27,220 nt of DNA from JAAGZL01 sp964628835 (GTDB taxonomy: Bacteria; Pseudomonadota; Gammaproteobacteria; Chromatiales; Chromatiaceae), in NCBI GenBank assembly GCA_964628835.1, contig CAZVME010000043.1, positions 1-27,220 of the forward strand, written 5' to 3'. Below the pieces are notes generated by a model. That model did no database searches. It was not told where the DNA came from and was given only the letters and a program-made list of their open reading frames with translations. A program made the position numbers and the translations under genes. Positions 1-7,503 of this stretch are shown one piece after another; within the stretch, counting starts at the first letter, position 1, and each line of letters opens with the position of its first letter.

Positions 1-70
1 GAAAAGCAGTATTTTGAGAAGCTAGCAACTGTCTAGAAAACTAGGGGCTTGCCACGATAAGGAGTTCCGC

Positions 71-868
71 GTGGTGCGCGCCAATATGGCCTACGCGAAG
101 CTGGCGAGTATGACTATGCAGAGCATTATCGGTCAGCCGTATTACCGAGTATTCCCCAATATTGAACGGCCTATTAAGGAATGCGTGGGGGCACTGCAAT
201 CCAGTATATACGATGAGTGTGAAAGTGAAATAATACTGCCTGATGGTAGTACTTATGTTACGCGTGCTTTTGTTATGCGCAACAGACGGGGCGTATATAG
301 ACACGCGATTCACATTATGCATGACGTTACCTGGGAGCGCGAAAAAGAGAAGCAGGTTCGAGATGCGGCATTAAGGCTGGACAGTATTATGCGCGCCGCA
401 CCCATTGGTGTCGGCCTGGTGGAACATCGGGTTATACGTTACATAAATGAAAATGCTTGTATTATCACGGGTTATAACGAAGATGAACTGATAGGACAGT
501 CGACTCGGATGTTATACGCTGATGCTGCGGAGTTTGAGCGTGCTGGCAAAGTGTTATATGACTCTATAGGGGAAGGCGGTTGCGCCGAGATTGAATCCAG
601 GTTGCGCCGCAAGGATGATCGAATTATTGATGTCATGATACGAGCAAGCGCTATTGAAAGACATGATCTGTCCGCAGGTGTTAGCTTCACCGTAACCGAT
701 ATCTCTGAACGCAAGGCACAGGAAAACAGGCTGCAAAAGCAGTTGGACGAACTTAAACGCTTTCAGTGTGTGGCGATTGGCAGGGAATCACGCATCAAGG
801 AGCTTCGGGGCAAAGTTAAACGACTCGAATTACAGCTTTCTGCTGATGAAGGGAGTGATGTGCAGTAA
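71..868 (+). CDS. PAS-PAS sensor protein, 5'-truncated
   Basis: Two PAS domains are visible: residues about 1-95 (VRANMAYAKL, the IIGQPYY segment, ending in the PAC-like VTWEREKEKQV) and about 96-215 (ending VTDISERKAQENR). A short coiled coil follows (RFQCVAIGRESRIKELR), of the kind that links PAS domains to an output domain, but no output domain is present. The first PAS domain closely resembles the first PAS domain of the next gene, which lies 14 bp downstream. The GTG at 71 is the earliest start in this frame. Similarity continues upstream of it (HDKEF encoded from 53) until a TAG at 23-25, so the first beta strand of the PAS fold is missing and no good ribosome site precedes the GTG. It is probably a remnant or a broken sensor gene; function is unknown beyond ligand or redox sensing by PAS domains. 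Confidence 0.6.
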   Translation: MVRANMAYAKLASMTMQSIIGQPYYRVFPNIERPIKECVGALQSSIYDECESEIILPDGSTYVTRAFVMRNRRGVYRHAIHIMHDVTWEREKEKQVRDAALRLDSIMRAAPIGVGLVEHRVIRYINENACIITGYNEDELIGQSTRMLYADAAEFERAGKVLYDSIGEGGCAEIESRLRRKDDRIIDVMIRASAIERHDLSAGVSFTVTDISERKAQENRLQKQLDELKRFQCVAIGRESRIKELRGKVKRLELQLSADEGSDVQ

Positions 869-882
869 GCGGAACTCCGATA

Positions 883-3318
883 ATGATGGAACATGATAAT
901 GTAAAAACATTGCAGTCAGAAGTCGAGCGACTGAAAAAGGCGCTGGAAGAAGCCTGCGTGCTTGAAAGTGAAGCTGAAGAGTCCCGGCGTGCGATGCTGT
1001 TTATGCTGGAAGATCTTGAAGAAAGCCAGAGCTCTATCAAGCGTGTCAAGCAGGAGTGGGTGAATGCTTTTGATGCGGTCGATGACCCCATCTTTATTCA
1101 CGATGCAGAATTTTGCCTGGTGCGGGCTAATCGGGCCTATGCCGCATATGCGGGTGCGCCGATAGAATCGATAATTGGCAGGCCGTATTACGAATGTTTT
1201 CCTAAGTCAGATGGTCCGATGGTCTCGTGTTTGCATAGAGTGAGCCAAACGGGTTTGGGTGCTGAGGTAGAAGAGCTTGAACTGGACAGCGGAGAGTTGT
1301 TTCTATCGCGTGCATTCGTCATTCGTGACGACAAAGATAATTATGTTCATTCTATTCATATACTGCAGAATGTCACCGAGCAAAGGCGGGCTGAGCAGGC
1401 GCTGCGTGACAGCGAGGAATACAGTCGTACCATTGTCGAAAGCAGTGTGGACTGTATTAAAATACTGGATCTGGACGGTACGCTGTTATCGATAAACAGG
1501 GGTGGCCAGGAACTGATGGGGATAGGGGATATTACTCCTTATCTCGGTACGTCGTGGGTGGATTCATGGCAGGAAGAAGATCGTGAGGTCGCCACAAGCG
1601 TACTGGTAAAGGCAACTGCAGGAGAAACTGGCCGTTTCAGTGCTTACGCACCCAGCCTCAGAGGTGAGCCGTTGTGGTGGAACGTGGTTGTATCACCCAT
1701 CCGGGATGCCGAAGGCCGTATTCTCCGCCTGTTGTCTGTTGCACGTGACATCACCGAAAACAAACTCTCGCAACAGAGGCTCACCGACAACGAAGAAAAA
1801 TTATGTGCCGTAACCTCGACGGCGCAGGATGCGATTTTTATGGTGGATCAGCAAGGCTGTATCAGATACAACAATCCTGCTGCAGAGAGACTCTTCGGTT
1901 ACTGCAAGGAAGAACTGCTGGGTAAGGATGTGCATGGTCTGATTACGCCGCAGCGCTACCGTGACGCCGCCCACAAAGGGTTTAAAAACTTTATAAAAAC
2001 AGGTGTGGGCAGGATTGTGGGCAAAACGGTCGAACTGGAAGCGCTGCATAAAAATGGCAGTGAGTTTCCGATAGAGCTCTCGATATCAGCCACAAAGGTC
2101 AAGGGGCAGTTGGCGGCGGTCGGTTTTGTGCGTGATATCAGCGAGCGCCATGAGATGGAGCAAAAGCTGTTGCGGGAAAACCGTGCGCGGCGAGTGATCG
2201 GCGCCAGTAACTCTATGCTGGTGCACGCTGTTAATGAGGTCGACCTGCTGCAGGAGATTTGTAATCTTATTGTCGCCGAAAGAGATTATCCACTGGCCTG
2301 GGTGACGTTGGTCGACGAAGTTGATGTGCCACAATATAGTGTTGCCGCGCATGCCGGGGTGATCGATGAAGAGGATATAGACAACCTGAGCAGGAACGGA
2401 CAGAATATGCATGGACGGGTGCCTGCATCGGTAGTCATTCGAGAGTGCCGACGCCAGTTGATAACCGATGCACAGCACAATCCAGCCTGTAAGACATGCC
2501 AGAAACTGGCCATCAAACACGATTATAATTCCATACTCACTTTTCCCCTTATGCAGAATCAGGACTGTTTCGGTGCCTTAACGATATCTGCGCTTGGGTC
2601 TGAACACTTTTCATCGGAAGAAATTGGCTTACTGCAGGGGCTGGCAGATGATCTGAGCTATGGCGTTGTCGCCCTACGTGTCGGCAAGGCGCGTGACCAG
2701 GCGGAGCTGGAACAGCGCCAGACACTGGAAAAGCTCAAAACCAACCTGAATACCACGGTACAGGCCATGGCCGATGCGGTCGAGGTGCGTGACCCGTATA
2801 CCGCTGGCCATCAACGTCACGTGGCGGCGCTGGCGACCGCCATCGCCACCGAGATGGGCTTATCCGAACATGAAGTCGAGGGTATTCGTATCGCAGCCAC
2901 CATCCACGACCTGGGTAAGATTTATGTGCCGGCTGAAATCCTCAGCAAGCCGGGTCGTATCAGCCCCATAGAGTTCGAGTTGATCAAAACCCATAGCCAG
3001 GTTGGTTATGACATTCTGAAAAATATTGATTTCCCCTGGTCGGTTGCCAGCATGGTATGGCAGCACCATGAACGCCTCGATGGTTCGGGTTATCCGCAGG
3101 GCCTGAAGGGCAACGAAATTGAGCTGGGTGCAAAAATTATCGGGGTCGCTGACGTTACCGAGGCTATCGCAGCGCATCGTCCCTACCGCGCCTCGCTGGG
3201 TATCGATTTTGCACTGGAAACCGTGGAGAAAGATAGTGGTACCACTTTTGAGCCAGATGTGGTCGATGCTTGCCTGCGGCTGTTCCGTGAAAAAGGCTAC
3301 AGTCTCGACCTGGGCTGA
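883..3318 (+). CDS. PAS-PAS-PAS-GAF-HD-GYP cyclic-di-GMP phosphodiesterase
   Basis: The 811-residue protein starts with a coiled coil (about 1-55). Three PAS/PAC units follow (about 57-185, 187-305 and 310-430), then a GAF-like sensor domain (about 445-600) and a C-terminal HD-GYP domain (about 625-800). The HD-GYP signature is complete: GHQRH at 642-646, the HDLGK motif at 675-679 and HHERLDGSGYP at 728-738, followed by the ADV and RPYR segments of active-type members. HD-GYP proteins hydrolyse c-di-GMP to pGpG or GMP using a metal centre. There are no transmembrane segments, so it should be a cytosolic multi-input sensor that lowers c-di-GMP. The stop codon overlaps the ATG of a tiny downstream frame (TGATG at 3316-3320). 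Family assignment is secure; the signals sensed are not known. Confidence 0.93.
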   Translation: MMEHDNVKTLQSEVERLKKALEEACVLESEAEESRRAMLFMLEDLEESQSSIKRVKQEWVNAFDAVDDPIFIHDAEFCLVRANRAYAAYAGAPIESIIGRPYYECFPKSDGPMVSCLHRVSQTGLGAEVEELELDSGELFLSRAFVIRDDKDNYVHSIHILQNVTEQRRAEQALRDSEEYSRTIVESSVDCIKILDLDGTLLSINRGGQELMGIGDITPYLGTSWVDSWQEEDREVATSVLVKATAGETGRFSAYAPSLRGEPLWWNVVVSPIRDAEGRILRLLSVARDITENKLSQQRLTDNEEKLCAVTSTAQDAIFMVDQQGCIRYNNPAAERLFGYCKEELLGKDVHGLITPQRYRDAAHKGFKNFIKTGVGRIVGKTVELEALHKNGSEFPIELSISATKVKGQLAAVGFVRDISERHEMEQKLLRENRARRVIGASNSMLVHAVNEVDLLQEICNLIVAERDYPLAWVTLVDEVDVPQYSVAAHAGVIDEEDIDNLSRNGQNMHGRVPASVVIRECRRQLITDAQHNPACKTCQKLAIKHDYNSILTFPLMQNQDCFGALTISALGSEHFSSEEIGLLQGLADDLSYGVVALRVGKARDQAELEQRQTLEKLKTNLNTTVQAMADAVEVRDPYTAGHQRHVAALATAIATEMGLSEHEVEGIRIAATIHDLGKIYVPAEILSKPGRISPIEFELIKTHSQVGYDILKNIDFPWSVASMVWQHHERLDGSGYPQGLKGNEIELGAKIIGVADVTEAIAAHRPYRASLGIDFALETVEKDSGTTFEPDVVDACLRLFREKGYSLDLG

Positions 3319-3458
3319 TGCCATTGCGGCGGGTGCAAGGTATGCCGTTTACCGGTCTGGTATCGAGCATGTGCCTGGTACTTCCGGCACCAGCCGTAGT
3401 ATGGCTATTCGGTTCTGGGCTTTTGGGGCTGTTGGGTGTGAAGCGTCGCGAGCGGTGA
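3318..3458 (+). pseudogene. Orphan VPxPA-CTERM (PEP-CTERM-class) sorting tail, 46 codons
   Basis: A 46-codon frame begins at an ATG overlapping the stop of the HD-GYP gene. Its second half reads LPAPAVVWLFGSGLLGL and then ends with a KRRER basic cluster. This is the tripartite exosortase-sorting signature (short motif, hydrophobic helix, basic tail) and almost matches the tail of the complete VPxPA-CTERM protein at 25626-26276. There is no signal peptide or passenger domain before it, and no clear Shine-Dalgarno sequence. It is most simply the 3' remnant of a PEP-CTERM gene whose body was deleted when the HD-GYP gene was placed here. A translationally coupled small membrane protein is a less likely alternative. 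The residues are seen directly; the relic interpretation is inferred. Confidence 0.55.
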
Positions 3459-3522
3459 TATTTGATTATGTTAGGAGGGGTAGGGTGAGTATCCCTCCCT
3501 CTATCATACATTCTCGGAAATA

Positions 3523-4077
3523 CTACTTGATGCTAACCTGATGAGGCTCATTCAGCAGTTTGTGAATAAACTGTTCTACCGGCTTGCTATCAAATCCACC
3601 GAAGAATTGAAAACGGATATTTCCCTGTTTGTCGATAATGGCCATCTCCGGGGTGCCACGGGTACGGTAGCGCCGCATGGTTTCAGGTATCTCGTTGCCG
3701 TTTCTGTGTCGGTCCACCCCCACCAGTCGTTTGATTCCCCTCTCTTTGAGAAATCCACGTAACCGCTGGGCGCTCTGGTAGTCATGCCCCTCGAACACGG
3801 TGTGGATACTCAGCATTACCAGTCTTTTATCGGTTATTTCGCGGGCAAAGGTGTTCTCCCAGCGCTTTAACAGTGGCAGGGAGAAACTCTTGCAGCCAGG
3901 GCACCAGAGCTGAAAAAACTCCACCACCACCACCTTGCCGCCAAGCTCGGAGACACTGGTGCCTGGGCCGTTAATCCACTCTGCAATATCCCATTCTGGC
4001 GCCTTGCGGTCGGCGGCCTGGATCATGGTGCTGGTGAACAGGAGCAGTAGAGAGATCATCAATGTGGTTTTTTTCAT
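3523..4077 (-). CDS. Secreted thioredoxin-fold (TlpA/AhpC-TSA-like) protein
   Basis: This 184-residue protein has an N-terminal signal peptide (MKKTTLMISLLLLF, ending near IQA at 19-21) and a thioredoxin fold carrying the active-site motif W58-C59-P-G-C62. The downstream stretch GTPEMAIIDKQGNIRFQFFG holds the cis-proline strand typical of TlpA/ResA-type disulfide reductases. It should act in the periplasm as a thiol-disulfide reductase or as a cytochrome c or sulfur-protein maturation factor. It is transcribed towards the HD-GYP gene and away from the DsrC-like gene. The precise substrate cannot be deduced. The ATG is supported by the signal peptide that starts immediately at it. Confidence 0.85.
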   Translation of the reverse strand: MKKTTLMISLLLLFTSTMIQAADRKAPEWDIAEWINGPGTSVSELGGKVVVVEFFQLWCPGCKSFSLPLLKRWENTFAREITDKRLVMLSIHTVFEGHDYQSAQRLRGFLKERGIKRLVGVDRHRNGNEIPETMRRYRTRGTPEMAIIDKQGNIRFQFFGGFDSKPVEQFIHKLLNEPHQVSIK

Positions 4078-4371
4078 GACTTTCTTTATCCAGGCAATTT
4101 AAGGTTATTGGGAGTGGTACGCAGGAGCCAGGTTTATGGATTCAAAAATATATACAGATTTTAGTTAGCCGTGATTGGCTGCGGTTTCCCAGTTGGATTA
4201 ATGCATTAGTATATTTAAACCTAGTGAAGCACTATGGATATATCCGCTGATTGAGCTACATTTTTAGTAGGGAGAGTTGAATCCCTTATCCGGCGTTTGG
4301 CACTCCCGGTCGATGTTTAGGAAGTAGCTGATCTCATTTGATACAAGATACTAATCAATGGAGGTACTCTT
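4078..4371. other. Intergenic region between divergent TlpA-like and DsrC-like genes
   Basis: These 294 bases are AT-rich and hold no convincing gene. They must contain the promoters of the two divergent genes, but no good sigma-70 pair stands out. The only clear signal is the strong Shine-Dalgarno GGAGGT at 4360-4365, six bases before the DsrC-like ATG. A TTGAT/ATCAA pair at 4338-4358 is separated by 11 bases and so does not fit an FNR box. Confidence 0.5.
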
Positions 4372-4725
4372 ATGGTATTCACGGTTGATGGCAGGTCCAT
4401 ACCTGCGGATGAAGAGGGGTTTCTGCTCAATCCTGCCGATTGGTCGGAAGAAGTGGCGGATGCTATAGCCCAGAGTGAAGGCTATGAGTTGAAGGATGAT
4501 CACAAAGGGCTGGTGGATTACTTTCGTGAGTACTGGGCGGAAAATGAGATGCACCCCACCATGCATATAGTGGTCAAGGAGCTGGGTGGCAGTCTGGGTA
4601 AGAATTTTCATGACCATAAGGTGTTGGTGAGCCATCTGTATAAGATTTTCCCCAGTGAGCCCATAGCAGAGCTGTGCAAACTGGCGGGACTGCCCAAGCC
4701 TCTTCCCAGCGAACGTGAAGGCTAG
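4372..4725 (+). CDS. DsrC/TusE-family sulfur-carrier-like protein lacking the C-terminal cysteine
   Basis: The 117-residue protein is full-length for the DsrC/TusE/gamma-subunit family: it has the NPADWSEEVA and GLVDYFREYW segments, then HPTMH, and the C-terminal arm ELCKLAGLPKP. DsrC uses two cysteines in that arm: CysA, the penultimate residue, and CysB about 11 residues earlier. CysB is present here (C102), but the CysA position is Ser113 (AGC) followed by EREG. TusE proteins normally keep CysA and lose CysB, so this is neither canonical DsrC nor canonical TusE. All three reading frames at the 3' end lack a suitable Cys codon, so a frameshift does not explain it. The start is supported by GGAGGT six bases upstream. 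It may be a regulatory or sulfur-trafficking paralogue; canonical dsr genes are not in this window. Confidence 0.88.
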   Translation: MVFTVDGRSIPADEEGFLLNPADWSEEVADAIAQSEGYELKDDHKGLVDYFREYWAENEMHPTMHIVVKELGGSLGKNFHDHKVLVSHLYKIFPSEPIAELCKLAGLPKPLPSEREG

Positions 4726-4783
4726 CAGCTAGTAGACCATTAGTGGTGTTTTTGGCAGGGTGGTTTCTGTGCGCCTGGATGCG

Positions 4784-5326
4784 TCAGCACTTGCTGGCAG
4801 AGCGCAGCAGCACGTAGGCTGCGCCGGTGCCGCCATCACGGGAGGTGGCGGAGCAGAATGCCAGCACGTCATGCCGCTGGCGTAGCCACAGGTTCAGCTT
4901 CTGTTTTAATACCGGTTGCCGGTCCTCGGAGCCGTACCCTTTGCCGTGGATGATATGCACACAGCGTACTCGCCTGCGGTGACAGTCGCGGAAGAATAGC
5001 TCCAAAGTGCTGCGGGCGTGCCTGGCCGTAAGGCCGTGCAGGTCGAGCTCCATCTCTATCTCCAGTCGGCCACGGCGTAGATCCTGAAATACCCTCTTTT
5101 GCAGCCCAGGACGATAGAACGACAGAACGTCTCCCGTCTCAATCTCTGCCTCTGATATATGGTCTGATCCGGTCTCATCCTCAGGGGTGATGTGGTGGCG
5201 TATCGGGTGTGGCGGCAGGCGCCGGCGCCACGGTTTGATCTTATCCTGAACCAGTGGGGCGGCATCCTGCATCGTCTCCTGAAATAGCTGCTTATCCAGG
5301 TCTTTTTTGCTTGGGTCGTCTGACAT
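4784..5326 (-). CDS. Smr/MutS2-C-domain protein
   Basis: This 180-residue protein has a charged N-terminal region (1-90) and a C-terminal Smr domain (about 92-178), recognised by the LDLHG motif at 94-98, HGKG at 127-130 and the GTGAAYVLL segment near the end. Stand-alone Smr proteins of this layout (SmrA/SmrB/YdaL type in proteobacteria) are putative nucleases; E. coli SmrB acts on mRNA at collided ribosomes. The domain layout (basic N-terminal arm followed by one Smr domain) fits that group, but I cannot choose between SmrA and SmrB. It converges on the DsrC-like gene and diverges from surE. Confidence 0.88.
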   Translation of the reverse strand: MSDDPSKKDLDKQLFQETMQDAAPLVQDKIKPWRRRLPPHPIRHHITPEDETGSDHISEAEIETGDVLSFYRPGLQKRVFQDLRRGRLEIEMELDLHGLTARHARSTLELFFRDCHRRRVRCVHIIHGKGYGSEDRQPVLKQKLNLWLRQRHDVLAFCSATSRDGGTGAAYVLLRSASKC

Positions 5327-5509
5327 GTTGTGAGTATATATGCATGGCCGGTGCCGACACTATAACTGTACTCTGATATAGTCTACCAATATCCCGTAGA
5401 AGAGTGTCTGATGGCTTGAAAGTCAGTATTATATGGGATTCGGGGATAGGGTATTTATGTTGCTTGAGGTAGGCCCTAGTAATCTTATTAGGGGTGATCT
5501 GTTTATCGT

Positions 5510-6262
5510 ATGAAAATACTGCTGAGTAATGATGACGGCTACAAGGCGCCAGGGCTGGAGATTATGGCCCAAAATCTGGTTGATATCGCCGAGATAACCG
5601 TGGTTGCCCCGGAGCTGGATCGGAGTGGGGCCAGTAACTCCCTCACCCTCACCAGTCCGGTGCGAGCCCATACCGAGCCCAATGGCTTTATTCGGGTGGA
5701 TGGCACTCCAACTGACTGTGTGCATCTGGCTATTACCGGGTTGTTGGAAGAGGAGCCGGACATGGTGATTGCCGGGATCAATTCCGGCGCCAATATGGGG
5801 GACGATGTGCTATATTCCGGCACGGTTGCCGCCGCCACTGAGGGGCGTTTTCTGGGGCTTCCGGCAATCGCCATCTCCATGACCTCATCAGACCCGCAGC
5901 ATTACGCCACCGGCGCCAGGGTGATCCGGGAGATAGTCCAGCGGCTACAGAAGAAACCCCTGTCGGCCGATACCATCCTAAATATCAACGTTCCGGATCT
6001 GCCCTATGCGGAGATTCGTGGTTTCCGTTCCACCCGTCTTGGGCACCGGCACAAGGCAGAGCCCGTGGTAAAGACCAAGGATCCGCGCGGGCGCACCATC
6101 TACTGGGTGGGACCAGCCGGGGCGGAGCAGGACGCGGGTCCTGGTACAGATTTTCATGCGATCAGAGAGGGCTATGTATCGGTAACTCCACTACAGGTGG
6201 ACCTTACCAACCACTCGGCACTGGATGTGATAGGTGATTGGTTGCCGGGAGTGGGTGAATGA
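5510..6262 (+). CDS. surE: 5'/3'-nucleotidase SurE
   Basis: The 250-residue protein begins MKILLSNDDGYKAPG, the SurE metal-binding N-terminus with acidic pair D8-D9. It also contains DRSGASNSLT and GINSGANMGDDVLYSGTVAAA, both diagnostic. SurE is a cytosolic metal-dependent phosphatase that dephosphorylates nucleoside 5'- and 3'-monophosphates and is associated with stationary-phase survival. An AGGGGTG stretch lies about a dozen bases upstream of the ATG. It heads the surE-pcm-yqaA-nlpD-rpoS cluster; its stop overlaps the pcm start (ATGA at 6259-6262), indicating translational coupling. Confidence 0.97.
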   Translation: MKILLSNDDGYKAPGLEIMAQNLVDIAEITVVAPELDRSGASNSLTLTSPVRAHTEPNGFIRVDGTPTDCVHLAITGLLEEEPDMVIAGINSGANMGDDVLYSGTVAAATEGRFLGLPAIAISMTSSDPQHYATGARVIREIVQRLQKKPLSADTILNINVPDLPYAEIRGFRSTRLGHRHKAEPVVKTKDPRGRTIYWVGPAGAEQDAGPGTDFHAIREGYVSVTPLQVDLTNHSALDVIGDWLPGVGE

Positions 6263-6924
6263 ACTCGGCGCACCACCGTGGTATCGGCATGACCTCAATG
6301 CGGACCCGTAACCGCTTGATTGATCGCCTGATCGAAGAGGGTATCAAAAACCAGGGGGTGCTGGAGGTGATGCGCAACACCCCACGACACATATTTGTGG
6401 AGGAGGCGCTTGCCAGCAGGGCCTATGAGGACACTGCGCTCCCCATTGGCCTGGGTCAGACCATCTCCCAGCCCTACATCGTGGCCAGGATGACAGAGAT
6501 TCTACTGGAAGACGGGCCACTGAAAAATGTCCTGGAAGTGGGTACCGGATCCGGTTACCAGACGGCGGTGTTGGCGCAGATGGTGGGGCGTGTCTACAGT
6601 GTGGAGAGGATCGAGCCTCTACTGCAGCAGGCCAGGGCTCGGCTGCGCGAAATGGGGCTGAAGAATCTGCGTCTGAAGTTGAGCGACGGCGGCATGGGGC
6701 TGCCAGAGTATGCCCCATATGATGGCATTATGGTTACGGCGGCTCCGGCAGGAATCCCCCTGGCCCTGGTGGAACAGTTGCAGGTGGGTGGAAGAATGGT
6801 TCTGCCGGTGGGATCTGCTCGGGAACAGGTGTTGGTGAAAGTGATAAAGACCGAAGACGGATACAAAAAAGAGATACTGGAACGGGTGGTCTTTGTACCC
6901 CTGCTGGGAGGAGTACAGAGATGA
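6259..6924 (+). CDS. pcm: Protein-L-isoaspartate O-methyltransferase
   Basis: A 221-residue SAM-dependent methyltransferase that repairs isoaspartyl residues in aged proteins. Seen are the QTISQPYIVA substrate-side motif (67-76) and SAM motif I VLEVGTGSGYQTAVLA (91-106), followed by the VYSVER strand. The start at 6259 overlaps the surE stop; an in-frame ATG at 6289 would remove ten poorly conserved residues and is an alternative. The stop overlaps the next gene's ATG (ATGA at 6921-6924). Location between surE and rpoS fits the family's classical role in long-term stationary-phase survival. Confidence 0.96.
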   Translation: MNSAHHRGIGMTSMRTRNRLIDRLIEEGIKNQGVLEVMRNTPRHIFVEEALASRAYEDTALPIGLGQTISQPYIVARMTEILLEDGPLKNVLEVGTGSGYQTAVLAQMVGRVYSVERIEPLLQQARARLREMGLKNLRLKLSDGGMGLPEYAPYDGIMVTAAPAGIPLALVEQLQVGGRMVLPVGSAREQVLVKVIKTEDGYKKEILERVVFVPLLGGVQR

Positions 6925-7499
6925 AGTGGTTTTCACCTATTTATGAACGGGTGCTGGTCTGGTCCCGACATCGCCATGCTCCACGTTATCTGGCGGCGCT
7001 CAGTTTTTCTGAGTCATCATTTTTTCCCATCCCGCCAGATGTAATGCTGGCGCCCATGGTGCTGGCTAATCCGCACAAGGCCTGGAATCTGGCGTTGTTG
7101 ACTACTGTGACCTCGGTGCTCGGGGGCATGCTGGGTTATCTGATTGGTATGTTCTCATTTGAGTTAGTTGAACCCATACTGCATGATGCCGGCTACTATC
7201 CAAAATATCTTCAGGCTAAGACATGGTTTGCCGAATGGGGGTTCTGGGCAGTGTTTCTGGCTGGCTTTTCGCCCATTCCATACAAGGTGTTCACCATAAC
7301 CGCCGGGGTCATCTCTATGGCCTTTCTGCCCTTCGTTATGGCCTCTGCCATTGGCCGGGGAGCCAGGTTTTTTCTGGTCGCCGCACTCCTCTCCTGGGGT
7401 GGCAAGGGTATGGAAGAGACCCTGCGTAGATACATAGATATTATCGGTTGGGTAACCGTGGTGTTGGTGGTTCTCTTGCTTGTGATTATAAACTGGTAG
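6921..7499 (+). CDS. YqaA/DedA-type (VTT/SNARE-associated) membrane protein
   Basis: The 192-residue protein has about four to five hydrophobic segments and the motif run SESSFFPIPPDVMLAPMVLA, followed by GGMLGYLIG and FLAGFSPIPYKVFTITAG. These are the reentrant-helix features of the DedA/YqaA (VTT-domain) family of inner-membrane proteins. Members of the wider superfamily are implicated in undecaprenyl-phosphate or phospholipid translocation and membrane homeostasis. The assignment to the YqaA branch is by its short length and FPIPPDV motif. It overlaps pcm by four bases, and an insertion of this gene between pcm and nlpD is common in non-enteric gammaproteobacteria. The specific substrate is unknown. 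Confidence 0.9.
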   Translation: MKWFSPIYERVLVWSRHRHAPRYLAALSFSESSFFPIPPDVMLAPMVLANPHKAWNLALLTTVTSVLGGMLGYLIGMFSFELVEPILHDAGYYPKYLQAKTWFAEWGFWAVFLAGFSPIPYKVFTITAGVISMAFLPFVMASAIGRGARFFLVAALLSWGGKGMEETLRRYIDIIGWVTVVLVVLLLVIINW

Positions 7500-7503
7500 C
7501 GAA

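Noticed and set aside
61..878. 10-bp inverted repeat GGAGTTCCGC (61-70) / GCGGAACTCC (869-878) flanking the first PAS gene
   Set aside because: The left copy is within coding homology and 10-bp arms 800 bases apart can occur by chance; no transposase or target duplication supports an element.
4338..4358. TTGAT...ATCAA upstream of the DsrC-like gene as an FNR site
   Set aside because: The half-sites are separated by 11 bases; FNR boxes require four.
4726..4783. Terminator between the DsrC-like and Smr genes (ACCA-TTAG-TGGT followed by GTTTTT)
   Set aside because: The stem is only four pairs, too weak to call.
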